22,625 bases of DNA from JAWLFY01 sp964462125 (lineage in GTDB: Bacteria > Planctomycetota > Planctomycetia > Pirellulales > Pirellulaceae): NCBI GenBank assembly GCA_964462125.1, contig CAYWXT010000072.1, positions 1-22,625 of the forward strand, written 5' to 3'. The stretch's first letter is position 1; the number at the start of each line of letters is the position of its first letter. This document shows positions 1-7,978 of this stretch, piece after piece. The notes beneath the pieces are model-generated. The model did no database searches. It was given only the letters and a program-made list of their open reading frames with translations, and had not been told where the DNA came from. Both the position numbers and the translations under genes were made by a program.

Positions 1-252
1 GAGGTGATTGCCAAGGTGACCAGCCAGCGGGGCCGCTTGGGGGCGTTCCAGGCGACCACCCTCGACAGCAACTTGGTCTCGCTGAACGAATCGGTGGCCA
101 ATCTGCAGGATGCAGAAAGCTCGATCCGGGATGCCGACTTTGCCCAGGAATCGGCCAACCTGACGCGGGCCCAAATTCTGGTGCAGTCCGGTACCAACGT
201 GCTCTCCCTGGCCAACCAAAATCCGCAAAACGTCCTGGCGCTGCTCGGGTAG
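1..252 (+). CDS. Flagellin, C-terminal end (partial, 5' end outside window)
   Basis: The reading frame is open from the first base and ends in TAG at 250-252, so this is the last 83 residues of a flagellin. It is the conserved C-terminal D1/D0 helical region: it contains GRLGAFQATTLDSNL, ESSIRDADFA and the terminal hydrophobic ANQNPQNVL helix that packs in the filament core and is needed for polymerisation. About 70 of 83 residues match the C-terminus of the next gene, so the two are tandem paralogues. The codons differ at many synonymous sites, so the duplication is not recent. The product would be exported through the flagellar type III apparatus and assembled at the filament tip. The ATG-like start one codon into the window is not the true start; upstream sequence is needed. 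Confidence 0.95.
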   Translation, partial: EVIAKVTSQRGRLGAFQATTLDSNLVSLNESVANLQDAESSIRDADFAQESANLTRAQILVQSGTNVLSLANQNPQNVLALLG

Positions 253-295
253 CCTCCGCGACCCTTGCGGCCGACGTGAAACTCGACGCACTGCC

Positions 296-336
296 AACGC
301 CGGCATGTGGGAGCACCCCTCCCGTGTGCCGGCGTT
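296..336 (+). terminator. Rho-independent-type terminator hairpin after flagellin 1
   Basis: Bases 296-313 pair with 319-336 as an uninterrupted 18-bp stem (three G-U wobbles, the outer ten pairs all Watson-Crick) around a 5-nt CACCC loop. A short T-rich run, CTTTCATT, follows. It lies 44 bases after the stop of the first flagellin and fits termination of that transcript, so the second flagellin probably has its own promoter. The T-tract is weak, so the hairpin may also work as a 3' stabilising structure. Confidence 0.75.
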
Positions 337-641
337 CTTTCATTGGCGTTCTGCCGGGGTAATCGTCGCGGCCTTGCGGATCTTTCTGGCCAGGGCCCCG
401 AAACAGGTCGGAATGTATCGGTCTTGCGGGTTGTCTCCTCCAGCGTGAGTCAAACTGAGCAATTTTTTCGCGGCCCCTGCATCGATCAAACAATGCCGAT
501 CCGATGTCAGACGCAGCGAACTTGTCTCCGTTTGCCTCGCGGTCGACGGTCGATCGCATGTTCTCGGGGGCAGCCCCCGGTGGCGGCGGGAAATGATGCC
601 CTCCGCTTGCGATCTCACTGCACGAAGGGATCTTCAACGCC
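337..641 (+). other. Flagellin 2 upstream/leader region, no gene
   Basis: About 305 bases between the terminator hairpin and the second flagellin. Open frames exist on both strands, but none resembles a protein family. A short perfect palindrome sits at 564-578 (CGGGGGC A GCCCCCG) and could form a leader hairpin about 65 bases before the flagellin start. A purine-rich GAAGGGA lies about 14 bases before the ATG and is a poor ribosome site. A promoter for the flagellin must be here, but I could not place a convincing sigma-28 or sigma-54 site. Confidence 0.5.
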
Positions 642-2666
642 ATGACACGTATCAACACGAATGTCCCATCGCTGGTTGCCCAGAATCGATTACAGAGGAG
701 CAATGGCGATTTGCAGACGGCGCTGACCCGGCTGAGCACCGGGTTGAGGATCAATAGCGGCTCCGACGACCCCGCCGGTTTGATCGCCAGCGAGGCTCTA
801 CGCAGCGAGATCACCAGCTTGGGAAAAGCGGTTAGCAATACCCGGCGGGCAAGCCAGATCATCAGTACCGCCGACAGCGCCTTGGGTCAGGTCAGCAACT
901 TGCTCAACGACGTCCGCGGCCTGGTGGTGGAAGCGGCCAACTCGGGGGCACTCAGTGACGAGGAAATCGCCGCGAACCAATTGCAGATTGACAGTTCCTT
1001 GGAGGCGATCAACCGAATCGCCCAGACGACGACGTTCCAGGGCCGAAAATTGCTCGATGGCTCGCTCGATTTCGTCAATACAGCGGGCGCCGTCCCGACG
1101 GTGCGCGATGCCAATATCCATCAAGCCAACCTGGGACCCACCGATGAAGTCGATGTCGAAGTGGTGATCGAATCCGCCGCGACCCAAGCCGAAGTGACCG
1201 GAGGTGGATTCTCCGCCGCCGCGGCCGCCTCGGCCAGCGGCCCCAGTGTCCGTCTCGGGACAGCGGAGATCGGCGGCGAAACGATCAACATCACCGGCGG
1301 CGAAGACTTCGCCAACGTGGTCCTGGTCGATGAAGAAACGGCCGGCGCCGGCGAGGTCAGTTACGATGCGAATACGGGCGACCTGACCATTACCGCCGAT
1401 TTTACTAACACCAATTCGGACGCGTTGGTGATCCAAAGTGCAATCGATGACCTGAGTGGTTTTGTCGCCGAGGGGGCGACCGCGACCGGGGACGGGACCG
1501 GAACAGCGGGATCAGCAGCGACCTCGGCAGCGGCCGATGCCTTAACCATCACGGCCAACGCCGAGGGTGCGGAGTACAACAACGTCACCGTCGAATTTGT
1601 CTCCGGTTCGGCCAATTCCGCGGACTTCGACAGCGAGCAAAAGGTGCTCACCGTCACCGTCGACTCCTCCGCGCCGCAATCCGCAGAAGACATTGCCACT
1701 GCGATTGAGAGCGCGACCGTCGATGGGGATGCCCCCTCCAGCGCCGTGTTTAGCGCCACCGGTTTGGCGGATGCCTCGCTTGACATCAATGACGGAATCG
1801 ACGATCTGAGTACCGGCACCAGCGGCGGCGAAGTTCTACTCGACTCGCTGGTCTTCCAGCTCAACGGTTCGACCGGGGCGGAGACGTTCAACTTCGGAGC
1901 CGGCACCTCGATCGACCAGGTCGCTGCGGCCGTGAATCTGGTCTCGGACTCGACCGGCGTCAGCGCTGAAAACGACAGCAACCAACTCCTCTTTACCTCC
2001 AACGGGTACGGCGCCAAGGCGCTTGTCAATCTCGACGTGATTTCCGAAGGGGACGCCGGGACATTCAAGTCGTCACTTTCGGCTTTTCGCGATACGGGGG
2101 ATGACATTGTTGCGACCGTGAACGGAATCGAAGCCACCGGCGACGCGAATACCCTGTCGATCAATACCAGTTCGCTCAATCTCGGTCTGACAGTCGACGA
2201 TGGCAGCGACGTGAACTTCTCGTTCAACGTCAACGGCGGGGGAGCCCTGTTCCAAATGGGCCCCAACGTGACGAGCAACCAGCAAGCCCGGATGGGGATC
2301 GGGTCAGTCAGTACCGGGAAACTCGGCGGGGCCAATGGCCGACTGTATGAGCTCGGCAGCGGCCAGGACAAAAGCTTGATCAACGATGTCACGGGGGCTT
2401 CAACCGTGATCGACGAGGTGATCGATAAAGTGACCAGCCTCCGCGGGCGGCTCGGTGCGTTCCAGGCCACCACGCTCGACAGCAATCTGGTCAGCCTGAA
2501 CGACACGTCTGCGAATCTACAGGAAGCCGAGAGCTCGATTCGGGACGCCGACTTCGCGAAAGAATCGGCCCGACTCACGCGGTCCCAGATCCTGGTTCAA
2601 TCCGGAACCAACGTTCTCGCTCTGGCGAATCAGAACCCGCAGAACATTTTGTCGCTGCTCCAGTAA
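642..2666 (+). CDS. Flagellin (large, with expanded central domain)
   Basis: Filament subunit of 674 residues, longer than the roughly 500 of enterobacterial flagellin. Residues 1-150 are the canonical N-terminal D0/D1 region (MTRINTNVPSL, LSTGLRINSGSDDPAGL, TTFQGRKLLDGS), and residues 592-674 are the C-terminal D1/D0 helices ending ANQNPQNILSLLQ. The middle (about 155-570) is surface-exposed variable sequence. It holds two related segments of about 80-100 residues (around 200-280 and 298-390) that share a pattern of AN/GG..xNVxxV followed by a strand-rich TG(D)LTI/VLTVTV part. A flagellin hook-IN-like stretch (about 415-465, DQVAAAVNLVSDSTGVSA) follows. The ATG at 642 gives the exact flagellin N-terminus, so the start is secure. 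It lies downstream of a paralogue and upstream of fliD and fliS. Which fliC-type symbol applies in this organism cannot be told from sequence. Confidence 0.96.
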   Translation: MTRINTNVPSLVAQNRLQRSNGDLQTALTRLSTGLRINSGSDDPAGLIASEALRSEITSLGKAVSNTRRASQIISTADSALGQVSNLLNDVRGLVVEAANSGALSDEEIAANQLQIDSSLEAINRIAQTTTFQGRKLLDGSLDFVNTAGAVPTVRDANIHQANLGPTDEVDVEVVIESAATQAEVTGGGFSAAAAASASGPSVRLGTAEIGGETINITGGEDFANVVLVDEETAGAGEVSYDANTGDLTITADFTNTNSDALVIQSAIDDLSGFVAEGATATGDGTGTAGSAATSAAADALTITANAEGAEYNNVTVEFVSGSANSADFDSEQKVLTVTVDSSAPQSAEDIATAIESATVDGDAPSSAVFSATGLADASLDINDGIDDLSTGTSGGEVLLDSLVFQLNGSTGAETFNFGAGTSIDQVAAAVNLVSDSTGVSAENDSNQLLFTSNGYGAKALVNLDVISEGDAGTFKSSLSAFRDTGDDIVATVNGIEATGDANTLSINTSSLNLGLTVDDGSDVNFSFNVNGGGALFQMGPNVTSNQQARMGIGSVSTGKLGGANGRLYELGSGQDKSLINDVTGASTVIDEVIDKVTSLRGRLGAFQATTLDSNLVSLNDTSANLQEAESSIRDADFAKESARLTRSQILVQSGTNVLALANQNPQNILSLLQ

Positions 2667-2735
2667 ACGCCGCTCCATCGCCCAGCCCGTTTTGGGACGT
2701 AGATTCTGTCAACTAGGACGACCGAAATCCTCATT

Positions 2736-2778
2736 CGCCCCGGCTCGATCATCCGATCTGATCAGGAAGGGCGGGGCG
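2736..2778 (+). other. Nested inverted repeats before fliD
   Basis: CGCCCC (2736-2741) can pair with GGGGCG (2773-2778). Inside it GATCA (2747-2751) pairs with TGATC (2759-2763) around a 7-nt loop. No T-run follows, so it is not a typical intrinsic terminator. It lies 35 bases before the fliD start and 69 bases after the flagellin stop, where it could stabilise the flagellin mRNA 3' end or affect fliD translation. No function is shown by the sequence. Confidence 0.35.
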
Positions 2779-2812
2779 GTCGTATCGATTCCTTGACAAC
2801 CCAGATGGCCAC

Positions 2813-5602
2813 GTGATGGGGAGAATCCAGAGCTCAATCGGACTGATCACCGGCACCGATATCGCCGGAACGGTGGACCAGTTGGTGGAACACAGTGCCC
2901 GCCCCCGCGATCGGCTGGTCCGTCGCACCGAAACGCTGCAGGAGGAGCAGGAAGCGATCAGCGAGTTGACCGCGAGCGTGATCGGCACGCAACTCGCCGG
3001 CAAGTCGCTCTCCGAACCTGCTCTGTTCCGCTCGAGCGAGGCCAGTAGCAGCAACGCAGATGCACTCTCAGTTTCCGGCGGTTCCCAATCCAAGCCGGGG
3101 ACGCACACCGTCCGCACCCTGCAGACCGCGGGCACCCACGCCGTCCAGTCGCTAAGTCGCTACACCGCCGCCGATGACCCTCTCGGGCTCAGTGGAACCA
3201 TCTCCATTCAGGGGGATGACGGATTCCTCGACCAGTCTCTGCAGCTCACGGACTTGAACGGGGGACGCGGGGTGGAGCCGGGATCGATTCGAATCAGCGA
3301 CCGCTCGGGACGCTCGGCCGAAATCGACCTCCGCAGCGCCCGGACTGTCGACGATGTGCTCACCGCCATCAACGATGCCGACATCGGCGTCGCCGCAACG
3401 ACGGTAGGAGGCGCGTTTCGACTGAACGATACGACCGGCAGCACCGACGCGAACTTGCGGGTCGAGCAGCTCGGCTCGGCCGGGACCACCGCCGATCTCG
3501 GCCTGTGGGGGATCGACGTCGCCGCTGACACCGCTACTGGGTTCGAACTCGAAATGCCCGACGATGTTACCGCCCTGCGGGGCGTGCCGCTCGGGGAATT
3601 GAACGGAGGCGCCGGGATCGGACCGCTGAGCACCCTCGACATCACCCTCGCCGACGGCAGTGGGTCCAGCGTCGACCTCTCCTCAGCGGCCAGCACCAGT
3701 GAGATCATTGATGCGATCAACGCCTCCGGGGCGCCCCTCACCGCGCAACTGAATGACGCCCGAAACGGCATTCAAGTTCGTGACATGTCGGGAGGCGCCG
3801 GGACCTTCAGTATCTCCTCGGCCGATGAAACGGCGGCAGCACTTGGCCTCGAAAATTCGACCGATGGTGATTTCCTCATCGGCGAGAACCTGAATCGACA
3901 AACCGTTACCGCCGAAACGCTCCTCGCCGAGCTGAACCAGGGAGACGGGATCAACCAGGGCAGCTTCACCCTGACCGATAGCAATGGACAGATCGGGGCA
4001 GTCAACCTCGATGTCGACAACGTTCAGACCGTCGGCGAGCTGATCGATCGTATCAACTCACTGGGGCTCGGTGTCACCGCGTCACTCAACGACAGCGGTG
4101 ACGCGATTGCCATCGTCGATACCGCTGGCGGCGGAGAAACGCTGACGATCGAAGACAGCGGCTCCGGTACCGCCGCCGCCGATCTCGGCATCGCCGGAAC
4201 CGCCACAACCCAGGTCGTCGATGGAACGTCCGTCTCAGCGATCGTCGGTAGTCAGACCGATTCCATCGAAGTCGAAGCCAACGACACCCTCGCCGACATC
4301 GCCGCGAAAATCAACGACCAAAGCCGCTACGCCGACGCCGACCTGCAAATCAACAACGACGGCACCTACTCGCTACGCTTTCGCAGCCGCCGCGGCGGCC
4401 AGGCCGGGCAGTTTGGTGTCAATACGAACGGATTCGAACTCGACCTGCGGACCGCCTCGGTCGGTCAAGACGCCCAGATCGCGGTCTCCAGTGATGGGGG
4501 ACCGGAACGGGTCCTCCACTCGACCGACGGTGTGTTTGAGATCACCGAAGGGGTCTCGCCCACCGCCAATATTTCGGCAATTACGCCGCTAAGTTCGCTG
4601 AATCAGGGCGCCGGCGTCACCGAAGGGAGCTTCACCATCACCGACCGCAGCGGCGATGTCGCGGCGATCAATTTGAAAGCGGAGCAAATCACCACCGTCG
4701 GGGAGCTGATCGATGCAATCAACGCCCGCGACATCGGTGTCTCGGCGGCGCTCAATGATGATGGCACCGGGTTGGCAATCTCGGACACCTCCGGCGGAAG
4801 CGGACAGCTGACGATCGAAGACACCGGAAACGGGACCGCCGCCGCCGATCTTGGGATCGCTGGCACGGCGACAGAACAAACGGTCGGCGGCCAGTCCGTG
4901 CACGCGCTCGTCGGTCCCAAGGATGAGGGATCAACGCCAGAGAGCGCACTCTCGCTGACGCTGAAGCAGCTCTCCGAAGAACCGATCACGGTCACGATCG
5001 CTGAGAATCCCGAGGCCGTAATGAAGGCCGCGAAGACCTTCGTCAAACAGTACAACACCCTCGTCGAAAAACTCGATTCACTCACCTTCTTCGACCCGGA
5101 GTCGGACGAAGTCGGACTGCTGTTCGGGTCGAGCGAAGCACTGCGGATCGAATCCGGCTACAAACGGTTGCTTTCCGGAAACATCCGGGGCGCCGGTGGC
5201 TACCGCTCCATTGGACAGGTCGGTATGCGCTTCCAAGACAACGGCACGTTGGAATTCGACGAAGAAAAGCTGCAACAAGCCCTCGCCGAGGAGCCAGGAG
5301 CCGTCGAGTCGTTCTTCGCCACCGACGAAACCGGCCTCGCCCACCGGCTCGATCAACTTGCCGAACGGATCGCAGGCAGTTCCGGCGGCATGCTCCTGTC
5401 GAAAAACGAAACACTCGGAAACCAAATCGACCGCAACCGGTCAAGAGTCGAGTCGATGAACGAGCGGCTCGAAGCCGAACGCGAACGACTGCTCAAACAG
5501 TTCCACAACATGGAAGAAGCGATCGGCAAGCTGCAGTCGAATCAGGAGTTCTTGTCTGAGATCCAGCCCGTTCGAATGCCCACCCGAGCGCGTCAAGGAT
5601 GA
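2813..5602 (+). CDS. fliD: Flagellar filament cap protein FliD (hook-associated protein 2), enlarged
   Basis: FliD forms the cap at the filament tip that guides flagellin folding. The first ~90 residues are typical FliD_N (SSIGLITGTDIAGTVDQL, then a coiled region). The C-terminal ~220 residues are typical FliD_C (VKQYNTLVEKLDSLTFFD, NGTLEFDEEKLQQAL, and a final coiled coil of repeated E/R/L residues). At 929 residues it is about twice the usual 450-700. The excess is four hook-IN-like repeats of ~90-100 residues starting near residues 145, 260, 371 and 593, each opening with L-x-x-LN-x-G-x-G and containing (V/I)-x-(E/D)-(L/I)-(I/L)-x-x-IN. Repeats 3 and 4 are most alike (both end GTAAADLGIAGTAT). 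Repeat 4 appears to sit inside the canonical FliD domain, between TDGVFEITEGV and ALSLTLKQL. A GTG lies one codon upstream (2810) as an alternative start; no strong ribosome site is seen. Confidence 0.93.
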   Translation: MMGRIQSSIGLITGTDIAGTVDQLVEHSARPRDRLVRRTETLQEEQEAISELTASVIGTQLAGKSLSEPALFRSSEASSSNADALSVSGGSQSKPGTHTVRTLQTAGTHAVQSLSRYTAADDPLGLSGTISIQGDDGFLDQSLQLTDLNGGRGVEPGSIRISDRSGRSAEIDLRSARTVDDVLTAINDADIGVAATTVGGAFRLNDTTGSTDANLRVEQLGSAGTTADLGLWGIDVAADTATGFELEMPDDVTALRGVPLGELNGGAGIGPLSTLDITLADGSGSSVDLSSAASTSEIIDAINASGAPLTAQLNDARNGIQVRDMSGGAGTFSISSADETAAALGLENSTDGDFLIGENLNRQTVTAETLLAELNQGDGINQGSFTLTDSNGQIGAVNLDVDNVQTVGELIDRINSLGLGVTASLNDSGDAIAIVDTAGGGETLTIEDSGSGTAAADLGIAGTATTQVVDGTSVSAIVGSQTDSIEVEANDTLADIAAKINDQSRYADADLQINNDGTYSLRFRSRRGGQAGQFGVNTNGFELDLRTASVGQDAQIAVSSDGGPERVLHSTDGVFEITEGVSPTANISAITPLSSLNQGAGVTEGSFTITDRSGDVAAINLKAEQITTVGELIDAINARDIGVSAALNDDGTGLAISDTSGGSGQLTIEDTGNGTAAADLGIAGTATEQTVGGQSVHALVGPKDEGSTPESALSLTLKQLSEEPITVTIAENPEAVMKAAKTFVKQYNTLVEKLDSLTFFDPESDEVGLLFGSSEALRIESGYKRLLSGNIRGAGGYRSIGQVGMRFQDNGTLEFDEEKLQQALAEEPGAVESFFATDETGLAHRLDQLAERIAGSSGGMLLSKNETLGNQIDRNRSRVESMNERLEAERERLLKQFHNMEEAIGKLQSNQEFLSEIQPVRMPTRARQG

Positions 5603-5652
5603 CGCGGGAATCGGACTTCTCCACCCCAATCCACCCAGGATAATTCTTCCGC

Positions 5653-6141
5653 ATGAGCAACCACGCATCGCCCCGATCCGGCGGCCACCGCGAACGCGGC
5701 AACCGCTACCTGGAAACGGCGGTTAGCACCGCTTCCCCCGCCAAACTGCGACTGATGCTGATCGAGAGGGCCGCCGAGGTCGCCGGAGGGTTGGCCGCGT
5801 CCTGGCGCCAGGGTAAAGGAGCGGAGAGTACCCAGGCCGCCTCGCTGAAACTGCTGGAACTGCTCAACGAATTGCTCGGCGGCGTGACCAGCTCGGGCGA
5901 TCCCGAGCTCAGCCACCGCGTTGCCGACCTGTACGTTTTCCTGATCCAACATCTGCTCGCGGCCGAAGAATCAAACGACTCGAAGGCGGCCGACGAAATC
6001 GCGACCGTCCTGCAAATCGAAGCGGAGACCTGGCGGGCGGTTTGTGCCCGGGAATCAGCGGCCCGTCCCGGCCAAGCCGTTGCCGGACAGGCCAGCGACG
6101 ATCGCCCACACGCCTCCTCAGGTCTGAATCTGCACGCGTAA
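5653..6141 (+). CDS. fliS: Flagellar export chaperone FliS
   Basis: A 162-residue protein matching the FliS family: YLETAVSTASPAKLRLML near residue 18 is the conserved N-terminal motif, followed by an all-helical body with LxELLNELLGG, LSHRVADLYVFLIQHLLAA and a terminal ETWRAV helix. FliS binds the C-terminal helix of flagellin in the cytoplasm and keeps it unfolded for export. It starts 50 bases after fliD, the usual gene order, so the two are probably co-transcribed. The family is usually about 120-150 residues; the extra length is a low-complexity tail of about 35 residues. AGGA at 5637-5640 is a rather distant ribosome site. Confidence 0.9.
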   Translation: MSNHASPRSGGHRERGNRYLETAVSTASPAKLRLMLIERAAEVAGGLAASWRQGKGAESTQAASLKLLELLNELLGGVTSSGDPELSHRVADLYVFLIQHLLAAEESNDSKAADEIATVLQIEAETWRAVCARESAARPGQAVAGQASDDRPHASSGLNLHA

Positions 6142-6173
6142 GTTGCCGATTCCGACCTTTGGCGCTATCCTGC

Positions 6174-6201
6174 GGGGAAGCGATCACGTTTTCGATTCCC
6201 C
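6174..6201 (+). terminator. Possible terminator hairpin after fliS
   Basis: GGGGAA-G-CGA (6174-6183) pairs with TCG-A-TTCCCC (6192-6201), nine pairs with one G/A mismatch and an 8-nt loop, 32 bases after the fliS stop. There is no T-tract, so termination would be weak or factor-assisted. It marks the likely boundary between the flagellar genes and the next group. Confidence 0.35.
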
Positions 6202-6234
6202 CATTCGGGTCCATCACCGATCAAGGTTTCCACC

Positions 6235-7152
6235 ATGCGCTGGTTCATCCTGCTGCTCGCATTCCTCGCTACCCTCGTCTGCTCGGTCCGCGGTGTGGCC
6301 CAGTCCGCCGCCCCGCGCGGGGCAACGGACAACACGTCACAGGCCTCCGACGCCGAAGCCGAAACGGCACGCTATGTGAGGATCCAAAATGGCGAGTCGA
6401 ACCGGCCCGAGTCGATGCAAACCGCGATCGTGCGGTACGTGGGGAAAGAGGGAACCCCCTACGCCGGCCGGGTCGTTGATTTGGTGGGCGTCGTCCACAT
6501 CGGCCAGCGTGAATACTACACCGACCTCGATCGCAGACTCGCCAACTACGACCGGGTCCTGTATGAGCTGGTCGCCCCCGACGGAACTCGCTTTACCCCC
6601 GAGGAATTGCAGGAGCGCACCTCGCTGCTTGGATCAGTGCAATCGGGCATGAAGGACATGCTGAACCTGGAGTACCAACTGGAACGGATCGATTACATGG
6701 CAAAGAATTTCCGGCACGCCGATATGAACCCGGACGAGTTCAGCGAGGACTTCAAGCGGCGCGGCGACAGCGTTTGGAAGATGTTCGCTCGCATGATGGG
6801 GGCCGGGTTGGCGACCCAGGCTAAAACAGGAGGTGACGCCGGCTTGCTGCTGGCGATGTTCAGCAACGACCGACCCATGCGAATGAAGCAGGTCATGGCA
6901 CGGCAGCTGGTCGACCTGGAGACCGTGACCGCAGGCATCGACGACGCCAGCGGCGACAACACCCTGATCAAGGGACGCAACGCCAAAGCCTTCCGAATCC
7001 TGAAAGAGGAGCTCGACGCAGGCCAGCAAAAACTCGCAGTCTTCTACGGCGCCGGACACCTCCCCGATATGGCCCAGCGGCTGGAGAGCGAATTCGATAT
7101 GGAAGAAGACAAGACAACCTGGCTTAATGCCTGGGATTTAACCCGCAACTGA
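6235..7152 (+). CDS. Exported TraB/GumN-family protein
   Basis: A 305-residue protein with a signal peptide: a charged start, a hydrophobic core at about residues 4-16, and probable cleavage near VAQS-AA around residue 24. The mature part carries TraB/GumN (PrgY, TIKI-related) landmarks: GVVHIG at 85-90 with H88, a conserved Glu in LYELV (E111), and the C-terminal GAGH at 272-275. In this superfamily these GxxH and Glu/His residues are thought to bind metal in a hydrolase-like site; TIKI relatives are proteases. The substrate is unknown. It probably acts in the periplasm or cell envelope. The glycosylase gene follows after 32 bases on the same strand. I am sure of the family resemblance but not of the activity. 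Confidence 0.75.
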   Translation: MRWFILLLAFLATLVCSVRGVAQSAAPRGATDNTSQASDAEAETARYVRIQNGESNRPESMQTAIVRYVGKEGTPYAGRVVDLVGVVHIGQREYYTDLDRRLANYDRVLYELVAPDGTRFTPEELQERTSLLGSVQSGMKDMLNLEYQLERIDYMAKNFRHADMNPDEFSEDFKRRGDSVWKMFARMMGAGLATQAKTGGDAGLLLAMFSNDRPMRMKQVMARQLVDLETVTAGIDDASGDNTLIKGRNAKAFRILKEELDAGQQKLAVFYGAGHLPDMAQRLESEFDMEEDKTTWLNAWDLTRN

Positions 7153-7184
7153 TAAGACGGGCAAGCACGGCAAAGTGATCCGCC

Positions 7185-7976
7185 ATGCCTGAGCTTCCCG
7201 ATGTCCAGGTTTTTAAAGAATACCTGGATGCGACGTCGCTTCATCAGCCCATCGTCGAGGTCAGCGTCACCCGAGAGGAGATCCTGGGCGAGGTGTCGTT
7301 GTCGACCCTTCGCCGCCGCCTGCTCGAATCAACCTTGCAGTCGACCCAGCGGCACGGGAAATACCTGTTCGCTCAAGCCAGCCGGGGTGGTTGGCTCGTG
7401 CTCCATTTCGGCATGACAGGCTACCTGGACTACGCTCAGTCCAAAGAAACACCCAAGCATACCCGCTTGCTGTTGCGATTCGATTCCGGCGCGCGGCTTG
7501 CGTATATCTGCATGCGAATGCTGGGCACCGTCGATTGGACCGAAGATGTCCAGCAGTTCGTCCTTAACCGAGAACTGGGGATCGACGGCTTGAGCGGCTC
7601 GCTTGATGCCGAGCGTTTTTGCAAGCTGATGGATTCCAAACGTGGCAGCATCAAGTCGGCGCTGATGGATCAGGAAACCATCGCGGGGGTGGGAAACGTG
7701 TACAGTGACGAAATTCTCTTTCAAGCCCACGTGCACCCGCGGACGCCCGTCCCCGAGCTGGACCGGCAATCGCTGGAGGAGATCTACGATCAACTGCGAC
7801 GCATCCTGAAATCAGCGATCGCGGCCCGGGTGGACCCGGATCAAATGCCATTCTCCTTCCTGTTGCCACAACGGGGGCAGAAGCAACCGGTTTGCCCACG
7901 ATGCAACGGGGCGATCGAAACGGTTAAGATTTCAGGCCGCACGGCGTACTTCTGCCCGCGTTGCCAACCGGTCTGA
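7185..7976 (+). CDS. Fpg/Nei-family DNA glycosylase (formamidopyrimidine-DNA glycosylase type)
   Basis: Base-excision-repair glycosylase/AP lyase that removes oxidised bases. Residues 1-7 are MPELPDV: after Met removal the Pro is the nucleophile and the adjacent Glu is the acid. K59 in RHGKYLF is the conserved beta-hairpin lysine. The helix-two-turn-helix motif is at about 163-185 (QETIAGVGNVYSDEIL). A C-terminal zinc finger uses C237, C240, C257 and C260 (CPRC..CPRC), with the conserved Arg of the finger at R252. The 263-residue length is normal. Some residues differ from classical MutM (MPELPDV rather than MPELPEV; MRMLG where Fpg often has RRFG), so the exact base preference, Fpg-like or Nei-like, is left open. 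The next gene begins 2 bases after its stop. Confidence 0.9.
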   Translation: MPELPDVQVFKEYLDATSLHQPIVEVSVTREEILGEVSLSTLRRRLLESTLQSTQRHGKYLFAQASRGGWLVLHFGMTGYLDYAQSKETPKHTRLLLRFDSGARLAYICMRMLGTVDWTEDVQQFVLNRELGIDGLSGSLDAERFCKLMDSKRGSIKSALMDQETIAGVGNVYSDEILFQAHVHPRTPVPELDRQSLEEIYDQLRRILKSAIAARVDPDQMPFSFLLPQRGQKQPVCPRCNGAIETVKISGRTAYFCPRCQPV

Positions 7977-7978
7977 CC

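Noticed and set aside
455..500. Possible sigma-28 promoter (CAAA, 15 bases, GCGGCCCC; also a GCCGAT at 494)
   Set aside because: The -10 half matches poorly and the GCCGAT has no properly spaced -35 element.
307..645. 112-aa + strand frame before the second flagellin
   Set aside because: It begins inside the terminator hairpin, is Cys/Arg/Ser-rich, resembles no family and overlaps the flagellin start.
1361..2578. 405-aa - strand frame opposite the flagellin
   Set aside because: Low-complexity Ser/Pro/Val sequence created by the codon pattern of the flagellin on the other strand.
2793..2798. TTGACA as a -35 box for fliD
   Set aside because: The matching -10 would fall inside the coding region, after the start codon.
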